From Erythroxylum novogranatense (lineage: Eukaryota; Streptophyta; Magnoliopsida; Malpighiales; Erythroxylaceae): a DNA stretch of 64,000 bases. The translations under genes and the position numbers were made by a program. The stretch covers positions 56,985,783 through 57,049,782 of the forward strand of contig CM057228.1 of assembly GCA_029891385.1 (NCBI GenBank), read 5' to 3'. Below, one piece after another: positions 34,207-45,559 of the stretch; position 1 is the first letter of the stretch; every line of letters starts with the position of its first letter. Under the pieces are notes generated by a model, which did not search any database, was not told where the DNA came from, and worked only from the letters and a program-made list of their open reading frames with translations.

Positions 34207-35600
34207 ATGAATCCACTCACCCTGCTCTTAACTAATAACAAATTGGAAAACAGAGACAATTTTAATGAATGGAGACGTAACCTTGACAATGTTCTTCAAT
34301 ATGAACGTATTTCATGGGTGTTAATTGAAAATGAGCCTACACCTCCAAGTGGAGATTCAACTCCTGAGCAAGTCCAACAACATGAGCGTTGGCAGAATGC
34401 TAACAAGACTACTAAGTGTTATATTTCGCTTCGTCGGTGCATGTTGCAAAAGCAAATTGCGTGTATGAAAACTGCTAGTGCAATGGTCCATCACCTACAT
34501 GAGATGTTTGGTGTAAGGACTAGGTCTACAAGAGTGAAAGCTATCCAAACCTTTCATAATCTCAGACAGAAACCTAGTAAACCGGTGCAGGATTACATGA
34601 TGAAGGTAATCTCTGTGGTCACTGAGGCTGAGATGCTTAGGGCGGATATGGATGCGAACACGCAGATGATTATGATCATCAATAGCTTAAACTCTTCTTT
34701 TCAGCAGTTTAAGTTGGACTATGAGCTCAACAACAAGGATTACACCTTGAGTGAGTTGATGAATACCCTCCAAAGCACGGAAGAGATATTGAATATTAAG
34801 GCTCATGGGCTAGAAGCTAATGTAGCTTCTTCTTCTAAGCCCAAAGGTAAGGGCAAGGAAAAGAAGAAGGGTCCAATGAAAAAGAAGGCCCAAACAGGGG
34901 TCAAGGCCAAATCCATAAGAAAGAAGGCCAAAGAGAACATCAAAGGAAAGTGTTTCCACTGTGATGAGATGGGCCACAAGAAAAGAAACTGTCCAGTCTA
35001 CCTAGAGTCCCTCAAAAGCAAACAAGGTATGGGCTTCCTAAGTTTGTTAGGAACTAGAAATGTTGCAGATTTATCTACTTCTTGGATATTAGATTCAGGA
35101 GCCACTAACCATGTTTGTAATTCTTTGCAGGGATTCCAGCAAAGGAAAAGACTACCTAAAGGCTTGTTTCAAGTGAAGATAGCAGATGGTTCCTATGTTT
35201 CAGCAGAATCAGTGGGAGTAGTTATCTTGGACTTTCCTAGTGGTCATAGGTTATATTTGGAGGATGTTTATTACATTCCGATGATTGTAAGGAACATGAT
35301 TTCTATTTTTTGTCTAATAAAATCTGGTTATTCCTTATATTTTGAAAAGGTTGTTTCAATATATGAGAATAAGGATTTTATTTGTGATGCGATAACTAAA
35401 CAGGAATTGTTTTTTATAGAACCTATGAAAGGCTCACTAAACACCACAGAATTGATAAAACCAAGACAATCCAAAATCTCTAGCATTAATTTAAAGTATC
35501 CGTGGCACTTAAGAATGGGTCATATCAATCGAAAAGACTTGATGAAGCTAGTAAAGGATGGGATCCTTATGGGCTTGGATAGTGATCCATTACCCATTGT
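34207..35600 (+). pseudogene. gag-pol: gag, protease and GAG-pre-integrase of copia A1
   Basis: A clean 464-codon frame cut off at its 3' end by element B; the last residues of the listed frame come from B. Gag capsid motifs (WRRNLDNVLQYERISWVL, MVHHLHEMFGVRTRS, YELNNKDYTLSELMNTL) are followed by a lysine-rich linker. The zinc knuckle CFHCDEMGHKKRNC is intact as CX2CX4HX4C (about 34951-34992). The protease active site is WILDSGATNHVCN (about 35083-35120). The GAG-pre-integrase motif WHLRMGHINRKDL is near 35502-35540. The frame has no stop before the insertion, so gag-PR of A1 is better preserved than its pol. Confidence 0.93.
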
Positions 35601-36865
35601 TGTTAGAGAGTAGTGCCTAAAGGCAATCGCCTTTTAGCTGCTTTTGTACAAAATTATGTAGCCTTTATGAATAAATAAAGAAAGGCATATTTCATTATGT
35701 TATCGCTCATTATTTATGAACCGATATTGATCAATAAGCAAATTAATGAAGTCCATGATATATGACATAGCATGAAGGAAATTATGATGTGATCATACTA
35801 CCGAGATTCCTATCATGTGCAATTATGTCAAGATCTTAATTATCCCTAGTTGTAGGATTACCGAGATGGACATCGGTAATCCCAGAAGACTAGCACATCT
35901 CAAGCTCCTTGATTTGATCAAGCAAAGGATCTCGTAAACCGTATATATGAGATATTTAGGGTTGAGATGTGGATGCTTACTAGAGGTAGTAAGTACATTG
36001 GTTGACTGCCATGAGATCATCACATGGATGTACTATTCTAATGTCGTGATAATCTCATCATAAGAATGGTGCAAGTATCCTTAGACTTGAGGTGCTCAAG
36101 GATATCTTGATACCGATTACGTGCTTTGACTCCATTCCTTGTTGCCTCACAGAGGTCGCCAGGTGGTGCTTGGGTACAGTTTGAGGTATTCGAAGGTAAT
36201 TGAGGAGCTAATAGAGGATTCACCACTTCTGTGATAGCAGAAGATGATACCTATGGCCTCTTGTCAGGGTCATTACTTGGAAATCTCTGATCAGAGTACA
36301 TATGTCATGAAGAGTGTCTTCATTGACATATTAAGTATTAAGTAATGAGTCCCAGGACAAGAACTGAAATCACTTGGACTAGATTTGACATAGTCAGTCT
36401 AGTAAGAGTTGACACTTTGCCCATACTCATAACCAAGTGGGGTATAGCATGGTGAAAGGACGAATTTCACGGTAATTGTCTATGGAAAGGTTCGTGATAT
36501 GGTCCATGATGAATATATATTTATTCGTCAAACCAATTACTTTCCGGTCAATTGGGGGTCCTGATGTGTTGCTAGATACCGCTCATGATTTGCTTAGATT
36601 AAGTGTTGATCTAAGTGGCCAACATAACCGGGAACCTAATGGGTCACACGCATAAGAGTGTCTCGGAGAATTTGTAAAATAGTTTTGGATAGAGATCCAA
36701 TATATGGAGAGCAATCGGATTAAATGGATCCCGATGAGATCGAGATATGTCCCGATGAGATCGCGACATTGATATTGCTGAAAAACGCTTAGGGGTTTTT
36801 CCCATCTGGGACCCAAGAGTTTAGGAGATCCAGTAAAGGCGATGGACCGCATCAGCAATTATATG

Positions 36866-36971
36866 CATATATATATATATATATATGATTAATTATATAT
36901 ATATGATTAATTAATATATATATATATGATTAATTATATATATATGATTAATATATATATATATATATATA
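36866..36971 (+). repeat. (AT)n microsatellite in B 5' LTR
   Basis: Long ATATAT runs interrupted by ATGATTAATT. The matching part of the 3' LTR (about 46818-46860) is much shorter. Confidence 0.95.
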
Positions 36972-37094
36972 TGGTGTGTACGTGGATGGAGGAAAGGAGC
37001 TTTAGAAGCTTCCTTTATTTTGCTTAGTCATTAAGAAATTAAATGACTAAAAGACAAAATGATGAAGAGGAAAGATGAGGATTTTCGTTGATGA

Positions 37095-37104
37095 TATAAA
37101 AGGG
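37095..37104 (+). promoter_or_regulatory. TATA box of copia B
   Basis: TATAAAAGGG, conserved at 46983-46992 in the 3' LTR. It lies about 165 bases before the donor-like site. Confidence 0.75.
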
Positions 37105-37490
37105 TTTAAAACAAGTTTTAAAACCTAACAAAAAGAAGGAGTTCTTAGTAGGTTTAGCAAGGAAGAAGGAAAAGAGTTTTTCATCTTTCAAGCTCTCCAT
37201 CGATCATCTTCATGTTTCAAGCTTCTTCATCATCATTTGCCAAGCTCTCCAGAACAAAGGTAAGATCTAGCAGTCTTTAATTTGTTCTAGCTATTCCCGG
37301 ATCAAAGGGTTTGTCCCGGTTAGGTTTTCCGATCTCTGCGTGGAAACCGTTAGAGACGGTCTCCTTTGGTCGTTTTGGTTTGACTTTGTTATATAGTCAC
37401 ATGGATCCTGGCTTTCGGGAAGGTCCCGGAACAAAAAATTTGTTTTCCGCACTGTGGGCATGTGATGCTCACACCGGGATTTTCCTACAG

Positions 37491-37503
37491 TGGTATCAGA
37501 GCC
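37491..37503 (+). other. Primer-binding site of copia B
   Basis: TGGTATCAGAGCC, a full match to the iMet PBS core, two bases after the LTR end. Confidence 0.95.
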
Positions 37504-39566
37504 ACTTGTGTCGTATATAACGAAGAAACCATGACTAGGTCGGAGTTCCTTATTGCTTGTGACGATGATGCATGTTAATTGAGTGAAATTCGAATTCATT
37601 ATAGAAATATAGTTTTTGAAATTTTCTTGCCCAGATATGTTCACAAGATGTTGTTGCATATGTCTGTGGAAGCTCGGGATTTATCAATGTGATTTGATAT
37701 GGTTTTGCTAATTTATTCCCTAATGTTCTGGTTGCTGTCTTTGTGCACATTCCTTGAACAGGCATGCTTATAAATTCGAGAATAAATTGTAGAAAAATTC
37801 TTTTTCGGATTTTCTTTCACCAAAATGTCTCTAAGATGTTTATTAATGTCTTTGAGAAAGGAAAAATGTTTTCGAGGTGATTTACTATTTATTTGAGAAT
37901 TTATTCTGTGCTGCTGGGAATAACTGTTTTGAGGAACACAGATTCTACATTGGCTTAGTTGCTGAGGTTGAATGAGTTTTTGATGGAAATAAATCCTGAA
38001 AAAATTCATGGAGCATTTTGTGAACGTTTTGTAACCTTTTTAATTTTCTCAGAATTTATTGAAATTGTTTCAATGAGTTTTTCAAGCAAAAGGCAAAGCT
38101 TGGCAGTTTTGAGAAAGTTGCTGGAGCTATTTTGTTTGAAATAAGAAATTGTGTAGATTTCAGTTCTAATGCCTTGGATCATTTTTAATGTGATTGAAAA
38201 TGTGTTACATTGATGTTGCATGCTTTCCAAACTGATTATCTTGAAATTGGGTTTCCAAACAATTTTCGGATGCCAAATGTGTCTCATTAGCGTCTCGTTA
38301 GTATATTCCCTTATCTTGATTGTTTTGGCCGTCACAAATTTTGTGACCAGTGTCGAAGTAGTCTTGATAAAGTGTAGACTACCTATAGATACTTAGGGTG
38401 ATAGTTTGATATTCACAAAATTATTTGGAAATCTAAATGAATAAGAGTGTATTCATCGATTTCAAGTTTTTCATGTATAGTTTGACTATATATGGTAAGC
38501 AACAATGAAAGTGTTTCATTGGTACATCAAGGTAAAGTGTAATAGACTTGGTGTTGTGAATTTGAACTGCACGGATTGAGAAATTGGCCGATTAGATAGC
38601 AATTCCACACGGATAAGTTAAACACACATGCATAAGTCGATTGTGCTGCGGCATGAGACGTATAAGTCGACTTGCACAATGTTACAAGTCGACTTGTTCG
38701 TGCACAGTTGCAAAGGTCGACTTACACTTGCTTAAGTCGACTTATACAGAGGCATAAGTCGACTTATACATATACAAGTCGACTTACAACATGCATAGGT
38801 GGGATGATGGATGATTTTAGGTATAGATTCAATGTGATTGATGAATTGCCCTAAATCATTCCATATAGTCATGGTGACTATAATCCTATAGCTTAGAGAA
38901 GAAGTAGATGAGACCTGAAAACCCTCACACTTAATATGAAAACTCACGTCTTCCATTAATATGGGGAGAACCAGAGTTCTTATAGAGTTGGGTTGTTGGG
39001 TAAACCCAAGCTCACTCTATACGAATATGTTCGAACCATGAAAATAAGATTTTGGATTAATGGGTCGGTTTTCACTAGAAGCGTTGATTTGTTGAGTAAA
39101 CTCAAGGTCAACGTGGACAGAGGAAAAATTGGGTAGTGTACATCAGATGTACACGCATCAAGAGTTGATAACCCAATGAGTGTGCATACATCACGAGTTG
39201 ATAGCACTAGTTGATAGTTGCATCTATGAATCAAGTGGTATGACCGATACCTACCGATAGATCTAAGGTGGCTTGTTGGGTAAACCCAAGGTCATTTTAG
39301 TAATGTCGGATATCTAAGATGCAATTGGTATGGTGATACCTACCGATTGACCTAAGGTGGCTTGTTGGTAAACCCAAGGTCATTGTTAGTAATATCGGAT
39401 ATCGACCCACTAGGATAATTTGTCATAATGTTTCTTGGATTCGCATCGAGGGTTATGGATTCTTTGAAACTAGTGGGAGCCATATGCATGACATGCAAGT
39501 CCTTATGATCATGCATTTAATTCTATTCTAACATTCTTTCTCTCTTTCTCTTTAGGTTGATTGAAG
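37504..39566 (+). other. Long untranslated leader of copia B
   Basis: About 2.06 kb between PBS and gag ATG with no domain-bearing ORF. It contains a cluster of AAGTCGACTT palindromes (38635-38786), four hairpin-forming TTGGGTAAACCCAA-type sites (38996-39377), an imperfect duplication of about 90 bp (39237-39317 and 39329-39410), and a polypyrimidine tract ending TTTAG at 39555. Such long structured leaders are unusual for copia elements and look intron-like. Confidence 0.8.
38635..38786 (+). repeat. AAGTCGACTT palindrome cluster in B leader
   Basis: Seven sites in about 150 bases: near 38637, 38664, 38686, 38717, 38734, 38757 and 38777. Five are exact or continue as AAGTCGACTTG/A; the others are one-base variants. 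Spacing is irregular (about 17-31). Confidence 0.9.
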
Positions 39567-40006
39567 ATGACTTCAAGTGTGAACTTGCGCTCGCTTATGG
39601 ACTCAAACAAATTAACTGGACCAAATTTTCTCGATTGACTGAGAAATCTGAGAATTGTTCTCAGATTTGAGGAACTGGGATATGTCCTTGATGTTCCACT
39701 TCCTGATCCACCTGCTGTTGAAGCTTCTGACGAGGATCAAAAAGTTTATCGAAAGCATCTCAAAGACAGTGACATTGCAACCTGTATTATGCTTGCCTCG
39801 ATGTCACTAGAGCTGCAGAAGCAGCATGAGTCTATGGATGCTCATACCATAGTGTTTCATCTTAGGGAGTTGTTTGATGAGCAAGCTCGGTTTGAAAGGT
39901 TCGAGACCTCGAGGTTACTCTTCACTACTAAGATGACTCCAGGTTCATCTGCAGTGCAGTATGCACTGAAGATGAATGGGTATATTGAGAGGTTGGCTTT
40001 CTTAGG
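39567..40006 (+). pseudogene. gag: gag N-terminal part of copia B
   Basis: ATG at 39567, 11 bases after TTTAG. It begins MTSSVNLRSLMDSNKLTGPN; the next conserved D-W-L-R-N has its Trp codon as TGA (39636-39638). It continues with IVLRFEELGYVLDVPLP, CIMLASMSLELQKQHESMDA and FETSRLLFTTKMTPGSSAVQ. The frame ends where the LINE's T-rich end begins, and resumes at 42089. Confidence 0.88.
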
Positions 40007-40200
40007 TTTTTTTTTTGTTTTTTGTTTTTTGTAAGGGGGGTCGGTGCCCATATGATTGCGAATTTGGAATAAAAAGATACATAGGGAGGTAGGGCATTTA
40101 GCCTTACCTCCCCAGAAAATTTTTGCTAAGGTGGCTTACAATAATGTGTTCGAGTGCTGACCTCAAGCTTTAACAAAACAACTTAAAGGAGCAAGAAAAA

Positions 40201-40854
40201 TTAAGCAGTGATTATTCTAGGTCTTACACGAACCGAAGGAAAACCAAGCTGATCTAGTCTGATTAATCCTTGAAGCATCCGCGGCATGGAAGGATAAGAG
40301 AATGTTGTTGATTGTTGCATGATGGTTGCATGACGTGCTAGATAATTTGCCACTGAGTTGGCCTCTCTGTAAATATGAAAAAAAGAAGTCGAAACACATG
40401 GCAACAATGACTGTATCGTTGATAATATTGCAAATAAATTCCATGGCCAAGAAGTGCGATTTTTGAGCAATAATAGAAGAGTCTTAGAATCTGTTTCAAC
40501 CACTACATTGCTCAGTCCATTGTTGATGCACGATTGCAATCCATATAGTAAAGCCAGTGTTTCTGCCTGCAGACTAGTGCCTTTGCCGAAAAAAATAGCC
40601 TTAGCCAGAAAGATATTACCAGATTCATTTCTGATGACTATCCCACCTCCAATAAGTCCCGAGGTACCCAAAGCACTACCATCGACATTTAATTTCCAGC
40701 AAGCAGGTGGGGGTTTAGTCCAATGAATAGTAAAAAAAGTATGAATCCGTCGACGCATAGGCAAGGTTGGGTACAATGGGGTGTAAGCTAAAACAGTTGA
40801 AGAAATTACCGGAGGATCCAAAGCCATGAATGATTGTAAGTGAAACAGAGCCAT
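40201..40854 (-). pseudogene. RNase H domain of the LINE
   Basis: 217-codon frame. A plant LINE RNase H: WKLNVDGSALGTSGLIGGGI (first Asp), QAETLALLYGL (Glu), VVETDSKTLL (second Asp), then REANSVANYLARHA, where the usual last aspartate of the family (V-A-D) is asparagine. It ends at a stop at 40201, about 160 bases before the poly(A)-like end. The domain would remove RNA from the hybrid during target-primed synthesis. Confidence 0.9.
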
Positions 40855-40984
40855 AGACTATTGTGATCGTGAACAAGTGGACTTCCCTTCAAATAGCCAA
40901 TCGTTACGAGTCTTCCAGGTAAGCCAACAAACCACAGCAGGGATGAATTTTAAAATTGGTTGTAAAGGACCTGAATCATCCACA

Positions 40985-41422
40985 TCAGACAGGAGCTCTT
41001 GAAAGCTGAACGTGTGAAGTCCGAAATGAAAAACTGATGCAAAAACAGCACAAAGGCCGAGCCATGGAACAGGCAAAGAAGCAGTGCTCTATTGTATCAG
41101 GGGATGGACAAAAAGGACATTTGGAGACCATGTTAAAACCCATTTTGATCAGTATCGAATCGAATGGGAGTAAACCATTTAACAACCTCCAAAGGAAGAA
41201 GGAGGCCTTTAGGGGAATACCCTTGCTCCAAACCTGCTGGAGGGTGTTGGAAGTTGGCGGCATTTGTTGTCTACGCAGAGCACCATAAGCGGATGAGACA
41301 GAAAAAATACCTGAAGTGGTGAGATCCCATATAGGTACATCTGGATCTTTTGAGAAGAGGATAGGTGTCTCAGCAATTTGCTGAACCACCATAGGTGGCA
41401 AATCGGAACTGAATAGGTCCAT
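40985..41422 (-). pseudogene. zf-RVT region of the LINE
   Basis: Zinc-binding reverse-transcriptase domain: WSKGIPLKASFFLWRLLNG, then CPFCPSPDTIEHCFFAC with the C-C-H-C pattern. Out of frame with both neighbours, so frameshifts separate it from the RT end (41452) and from RNase H. The linker frame 40858-41076 (VPWLGLCAVF..., VVCWLTWKTRNDWLFEG) carries the conserved W-K-T-R-N-D segment. Confidence 0.88.
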
Positions 41423-41451
41423 GTGACAGGGTTGATTAGAAAAAACCTATT

Positions 41452-42075
41452 TCACAGTGAGTGCAGGGTTGGCAGGATTTGGATTATACAACAATAACCT
41501 CCTGCATCCACCGGTTTGAAGACCGTGGTTACATTCACCAGCCCCAACCTTATTCGTAGGTGGCTATCAAAAAATCCTTCAGATACCAATCGAGAACGAT
41601 AAAAGGATCTCTGCCAAGATACACCCACAATGTAGGACGACCATATGCCCAAGTGGTTTGTGATTTTCCACCATAATTTACAAGAAAAAGCATTGAGTTG
41701 ATCTGATAACTTTCTCACACCAAGGCCATTCTCAAAGATAGGAAATGCTATTTTATCCCATACACGCCATACTCGCTTCGGACTGGCCTCTGTGGAACCC
41801 CAAAGGAATTTAGAGAAAAGTCGTTCTAATTGAGCAAGAACTGAACGGGGAGGACACATTGCAGCCAAAGTGTGAATTGGCAAGGCTTGTAACACATGGC
41901 GAACTAAAACCAGTCGACCTCCTGAGGATAATAGTCGTCCCTTCCATCCATTTAATTTTGAATTCACCTTCTCTATCAACGGTTGGAAGTAGACACCTTT
42001 CTTGCGACCATGGAAAAGAGTACATCCTAAATAGCTCAGAGAGAGTTCAGAGCGATTAATGCCTAGTAAGCCCAT
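41452..42075 (-). pseudogene. C-terminal reverse transcriptase of the LINE
   Basis: 207-codon frame with LSYLGCTLFHGRKKGVYFQP, NGWKGRLLSSGGRLVLVRHV and LFSKFLWGSTEASPKRVWRV, the region after the RT palm in plant L1 ORF2. The catalytic part is missing because of 5' truncation. Confidence 0.9.
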
Positions 42076-42088
42076 TAATACTCGCCCC

Positions 42089-42371
42089 TGAGATTGTCAT
42101 GGATTATGAATTAAGTGTTGACTTAATTCTAGTTGGATTGTCTGATAGTTATTCACAGTTTGTGTTAAACCATCGGATGAATCAGATATCCACGATAATC
42201 CCTGAGTTGATCAACCTGCTCAAGACAGCAGAGCAAGCTATCAAGAAGGATAGCAAGCAAGTACTTATGGTGGACTCTTCTTCTCGTTCCAAGAAAAAGA
42301 AACTGAAGAAGAAGAGGTCTAAGAAACCGAAAGGAAGTATAGCCAAGAACAAAACCAAAGAGGCGCACTAA
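42089..42371 (+). pseudogene. gag: gag C-terminal part of copia B
   Basis: Resumes at MDYELSVDLILVGLSDSYSQ with the conserved PELINLLKTAEQAIKK, then a Lys-rich basic linker. A stop follows at 42371. The adjoining sequence GTCFHHCGKTATQEKP (about 42373-42420) is a decayed zinc knuckle. Confidence 0.88.
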
Positions 42372-43449
42372 AGGAACTTGCTTCCATCATTGTGGCAAGA
42401 CCGCCACCCAAGAGAAACCGAAAGTCTATCTGGAGGAATTGAAGCGTAAGAAGGCATCAAATGCCTCAACTTTTCGTATGTTTGTCATTGAGGTTAATAC
42501 TGTTTCAGATCATAACATATGGGTATTAGATACCGGTTGTGACTCACACATATGCAATGATATCTGAGGGCCTCGTGGACGAAGAGATGACTTCATGAAG
42601 GAGAACTAGACCTGCGTGTGGGAAATGGAGCAAGAGTCGCTTTGCATTAGCAGTGTAGGCACTTACTTTTGTCACTCCCCATCGGGCTTGTAATTAAATT
42701 GGATGAATGTTATTTTGTACCAGATTAACAAAGAACATATGTATGCATTTCTTGGTTAAATAGAATGGTTTTCATTTGACTTTTAGTAACAATGGTTGTT
42801 CTATTAGTTTGAATGGAATGCTTTATGGTACTGGTACATTATGCAATGGAATTTACATATTAGATATGTCACATCCAATAATGAATGTCAATGACACGAA
42901 AAGACATAAACGAGATAATTTAAAATCAACTTACTTATGGCATTGTCGCTTGGCCATATAAATGAGAGACGATAGCTAAGCTCCATAAGAGTGGAAGTTT
43001 AGGTCATTTGATTATGAATCATATGACACATGCGAATCTTGTTTATTAGGCAAGATGACTAAGTTGCCCTTTAAGGAAAGGGTGAACGAGCGAATCGAGT
43101 ATTAGACCTAATACATTCGGATGTGTGTGGTCCGATGTCCATCCATGCGAAGTGGTTGTCTTTACTTCATTACCTTTATCGATGATTATTCTCGATATGG
43201 GTACCAGATTCGATGAGATACAAATCAAGCATTTGAAAAGTTCAAACAATTCGAAATGAAGTAGAAAACCAACTTGGGAAAAGTATCAAGTCATTACGAT
43301 CTGATTGTGGTGGGGAATACTTAGACCAAGAGTTTTTGGATTATCTCAGAGATAATGGGATTTTATCTCAATGGACTCCTCCTTAGACACCATAGCATAA
43401 TGGTGTGGCAGAAAGGAGAAATCGAATCTTGTTAGACATGGTATGATCA
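42372..43449 (+). pseudogene. pol: Protease, pre-integrase and integrase N-part of copia B
   Basis: Multiple stops and frameshifts. The protease active site WVLDTGCDSHICND is at about 42520-42561 (D-T-G intact). GAG-pre-integrase TYLWHCRLAI is near 42930-42958. Integrase pieces are the SDVCGPM-like segment near 43118-43140, RSDCGGEYLDQEF (about 43300-43336) and the NGVAERRNR segment (about 43399-43426), so the three acidic positions can still be found, in different frames. Premature stops include TAG at 43384-43386. Confidence 0.82.
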
Positions 43450-43833
43450 ATGATGGGCTTTGCAAAGTTACCAAAATCCTTTTGGGGGTATGCAATCGAG
43501 ACAACTGTTTACTTGCTAAACAGAGTTCCATCAAAGACAGTTGATGTTACTCCATATGAGATGTGGACTAAAAAAAGACCCTATCTTACTCATTTGAAAG
43601 TTTGGGGCTGTCCAGCTTATGTGAATCGGACACAGTCAGATAAACTTGATGCAAAATCTGACAAGTGTTTGGTCGTAGGATATCCTAAAGAAACAATGGG
43701 ATATCAATTCTATCTTGCTGAGGAACAAAAGGTGTTTGTTTCAAAGCATGCTGTCTTTTTAAAGAAAGAGTTTCTTTTACAAGAAGACAGTGGGAGCAAA
43801 ATAAAACTTGAAGAAGTCAAGATCTTGCAATGA
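43450..43833 (+). pseudogene. pol: Integrase C-part of copia B
   Basis: 127-codon open frame: FWGYAIETTVYLLNRVPSKT, LKVWGCPAYVNRTQSDKLD, KCLVVGYPKETMGYQFY and the F-L-K-K-E-F-L end, all typical of the copia integrase C-terminal domain that joins to RT. Confidence 0.9.
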
Positions 43834-43953
43834 CGTAGATCAATCGCTCAACTCAAACGTGACTCATACAGATGAAGTAACAGTTCAGCCTTCTACAACA
43901 CACTAAATTGTAGGTCACGTAGATACGCCTGCTCCTAGAGATATGAATTTCTC

Positions 43954-44709
43954 GTGAATGAACAGAATAACGTATTGCTCATAGAAGATGATGAGCCTAC
44001 CACCTATGAAGAGGTTCTAAACAGTTCAGAGTCTGAGAAATGGCTTCAAGCCATAAAAGCTGAAATGGATTCCATGTATGAAAACCAAGTATGGACTTTG
44101 GTTGAGGCACCCAAAGGAATCAAACCCATAGGGTGCAAATGAGTTTTCAAAAAGAAAACCGACATGGATGGTAATGTAATTACCTTTAAAGCAAGGCTTG
44201 TGTCTAAAGGTTTTCGTCAAAGACAAGGAGTTGACTACGATGAGACCTTCAGCCCAGTAGCAATGCTTAAATCCATTAGGATACTCCTAGCCATTGCCAC
44301 TCATTATGATTATGAGATATGACAAATGGATGTGAAGACAGCTTTCCTCAATGGAAATCTAACTGAGGATGTGTATATGACACAACCTGAGGGCTTCACC
44401 TCCTATGATGGCGAAAAGGTATGCAAGCTTCAGAAATCCATCTATGGATTGAAACAAGCATCCAGGAGTTGGAATATCCGTTTTGATGAGGTAATCAAAG
44501 AGTTTGGTTTCTCACAAAATATGGATGAATACTGTGTGTATAAGAAGGTTAATGGGGCTGCAATCGTATTCCTTGTACTATATGTAGATGGCATATTATT
44601 ACTAGAAAACGATGTCTCGATGCTACAATCAGTCAAGATTTGGTTGTCCAAACAATTTTCTATGAAAGACCTTGGTGAAGCAACTTATATCCTCGATAAG
44701 GATCTATAG
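43954..44709 (+). pseudogene. pol: Reverse transcriptase of copia B
   Basis: RT_2-type domain: SEKWLQAIKAEMDSMYENQV, RQGVDYDETFSPVAML, QMDVKTAFLNGNL and LQKSIYGLKQASRSW. Two Trp codons are TGA (44140-44142 after GCK; 44324-44326 before QMDVK). The catalytic YVDD is YVDG (about 44581-44592), losing an essential aspartate. The frame ends at 44709. Confidence 0.92.
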
Positions 44710-45545
44710 AGATAGATCAAAAGATTGCTTGGTCTTTCACAATCAACGACATAGACAAGATGCTAAAGAGGTTTAGCATGGAACAATCCAAGAGAGGGTA
44801 CCTTCCCATCACTCACGGATAACACTCGAAATCTATGTGTCCTAAGACACAAGATGAGAGGATGCGCATGGATATGATCCCGTATGCATCTGCGGTAGGA
44901 TCTATCATGTATGCAATGTTATGTACGAGACCCGATGTATCATATGCTCTAAGTGTTACGAGCGATACCAATCGGATCCCGTGAGGGTCATCTTTGGGTG
45001 GTCACAAGAATATCCTCAAGTACTGCGAAGGACTAAGGATGTTTTCGATATACGGGATGGAGATCTCCAGTGAGTGGGTATACAGATGCCGCCTAACTGA
45101 TAAGGATGATTCCAAATCCCAATCAAAGTTACATATTCACACTGAACGAAGGGGTAGTCAGTTGGAAGAGTTCCAAATAAGAGACGACTGTTGATTCAAC
45201 GACCGAGGCAGAGTACATTGCCGCTTTAAACGCAACAAAGGAAGCAGTTTGGATCAAGAAGTTCATTACTGAACTTGGTGTGGTTCCTAGCAATGATGGG
45301 CCCATACAGTTGTATTGTGACAACAATGGGGCTATTGCGCAGGCGAAGGAACCAAGGTCTCATCAACGATCCAAACACGCATCTACGTATATCACCGATC
45401 GGGAGATCATTGGTCGAGGTGATGTGCGAGAGAGAGAATTCCACGCAGCGTAATATTGCCGATCCGCTGACAAAGCCATTGTCACGTAAGAGTTTTAATT
45501 TCATGTACTCGCCATGGTATTTGATATCAAGGCGATTGACTTTAG
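44710..45545 (+). pseudogene. pol: RNase H region of copia B
   Basis: Fragmentary, in several frames: IPYASAVGSIMYAMLCTRPD (about 44878-44937), a TTVDSTTEAEYIA-like segment near 45184-45225 and NIADPLTKPLSRKSF (about 45450-45495). Indels separate the pieces. It runs to GTCAAGTGGGAGATT, the polypurine-like end before the 3' LTR at 45560. Confidence 0.85.
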
Positions 45546-45559
45546 GTCAAGTGGGAGAT

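Larger units (their letters stand above)
35601..37489 (+). repeat. 5' LTR of copia B (1889 bp)
   Basis: Includes CpG-poor U3, an (AT)n tract of about 105 bp (36866-36971), a TATA box, a CAAAG/GTAAGAT donor-like site (GT at 37260) and a GTGGGCAT...ATGCTCAC hairpin near 37454-37472 shortly before the end TTCCTACA. Confidence 0.92.
40005..42088 (-). mobile_element. 5'-truncated L1-type LINE inserted in gag of B
   Basis: Its 3' end is the T-rich tract at 40007-40040 (poly(A)-like on the minus strand). Its 5' end is inside ORF2, typical of truncated reverse transcription. It carries, on the minus strand, the end of RT, a zinc-binding RT-associated domain and an RNase H domain. The copia B gag frame flanks it on both sides. 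TSDs are not clear by eye. Confidence 0.9.
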
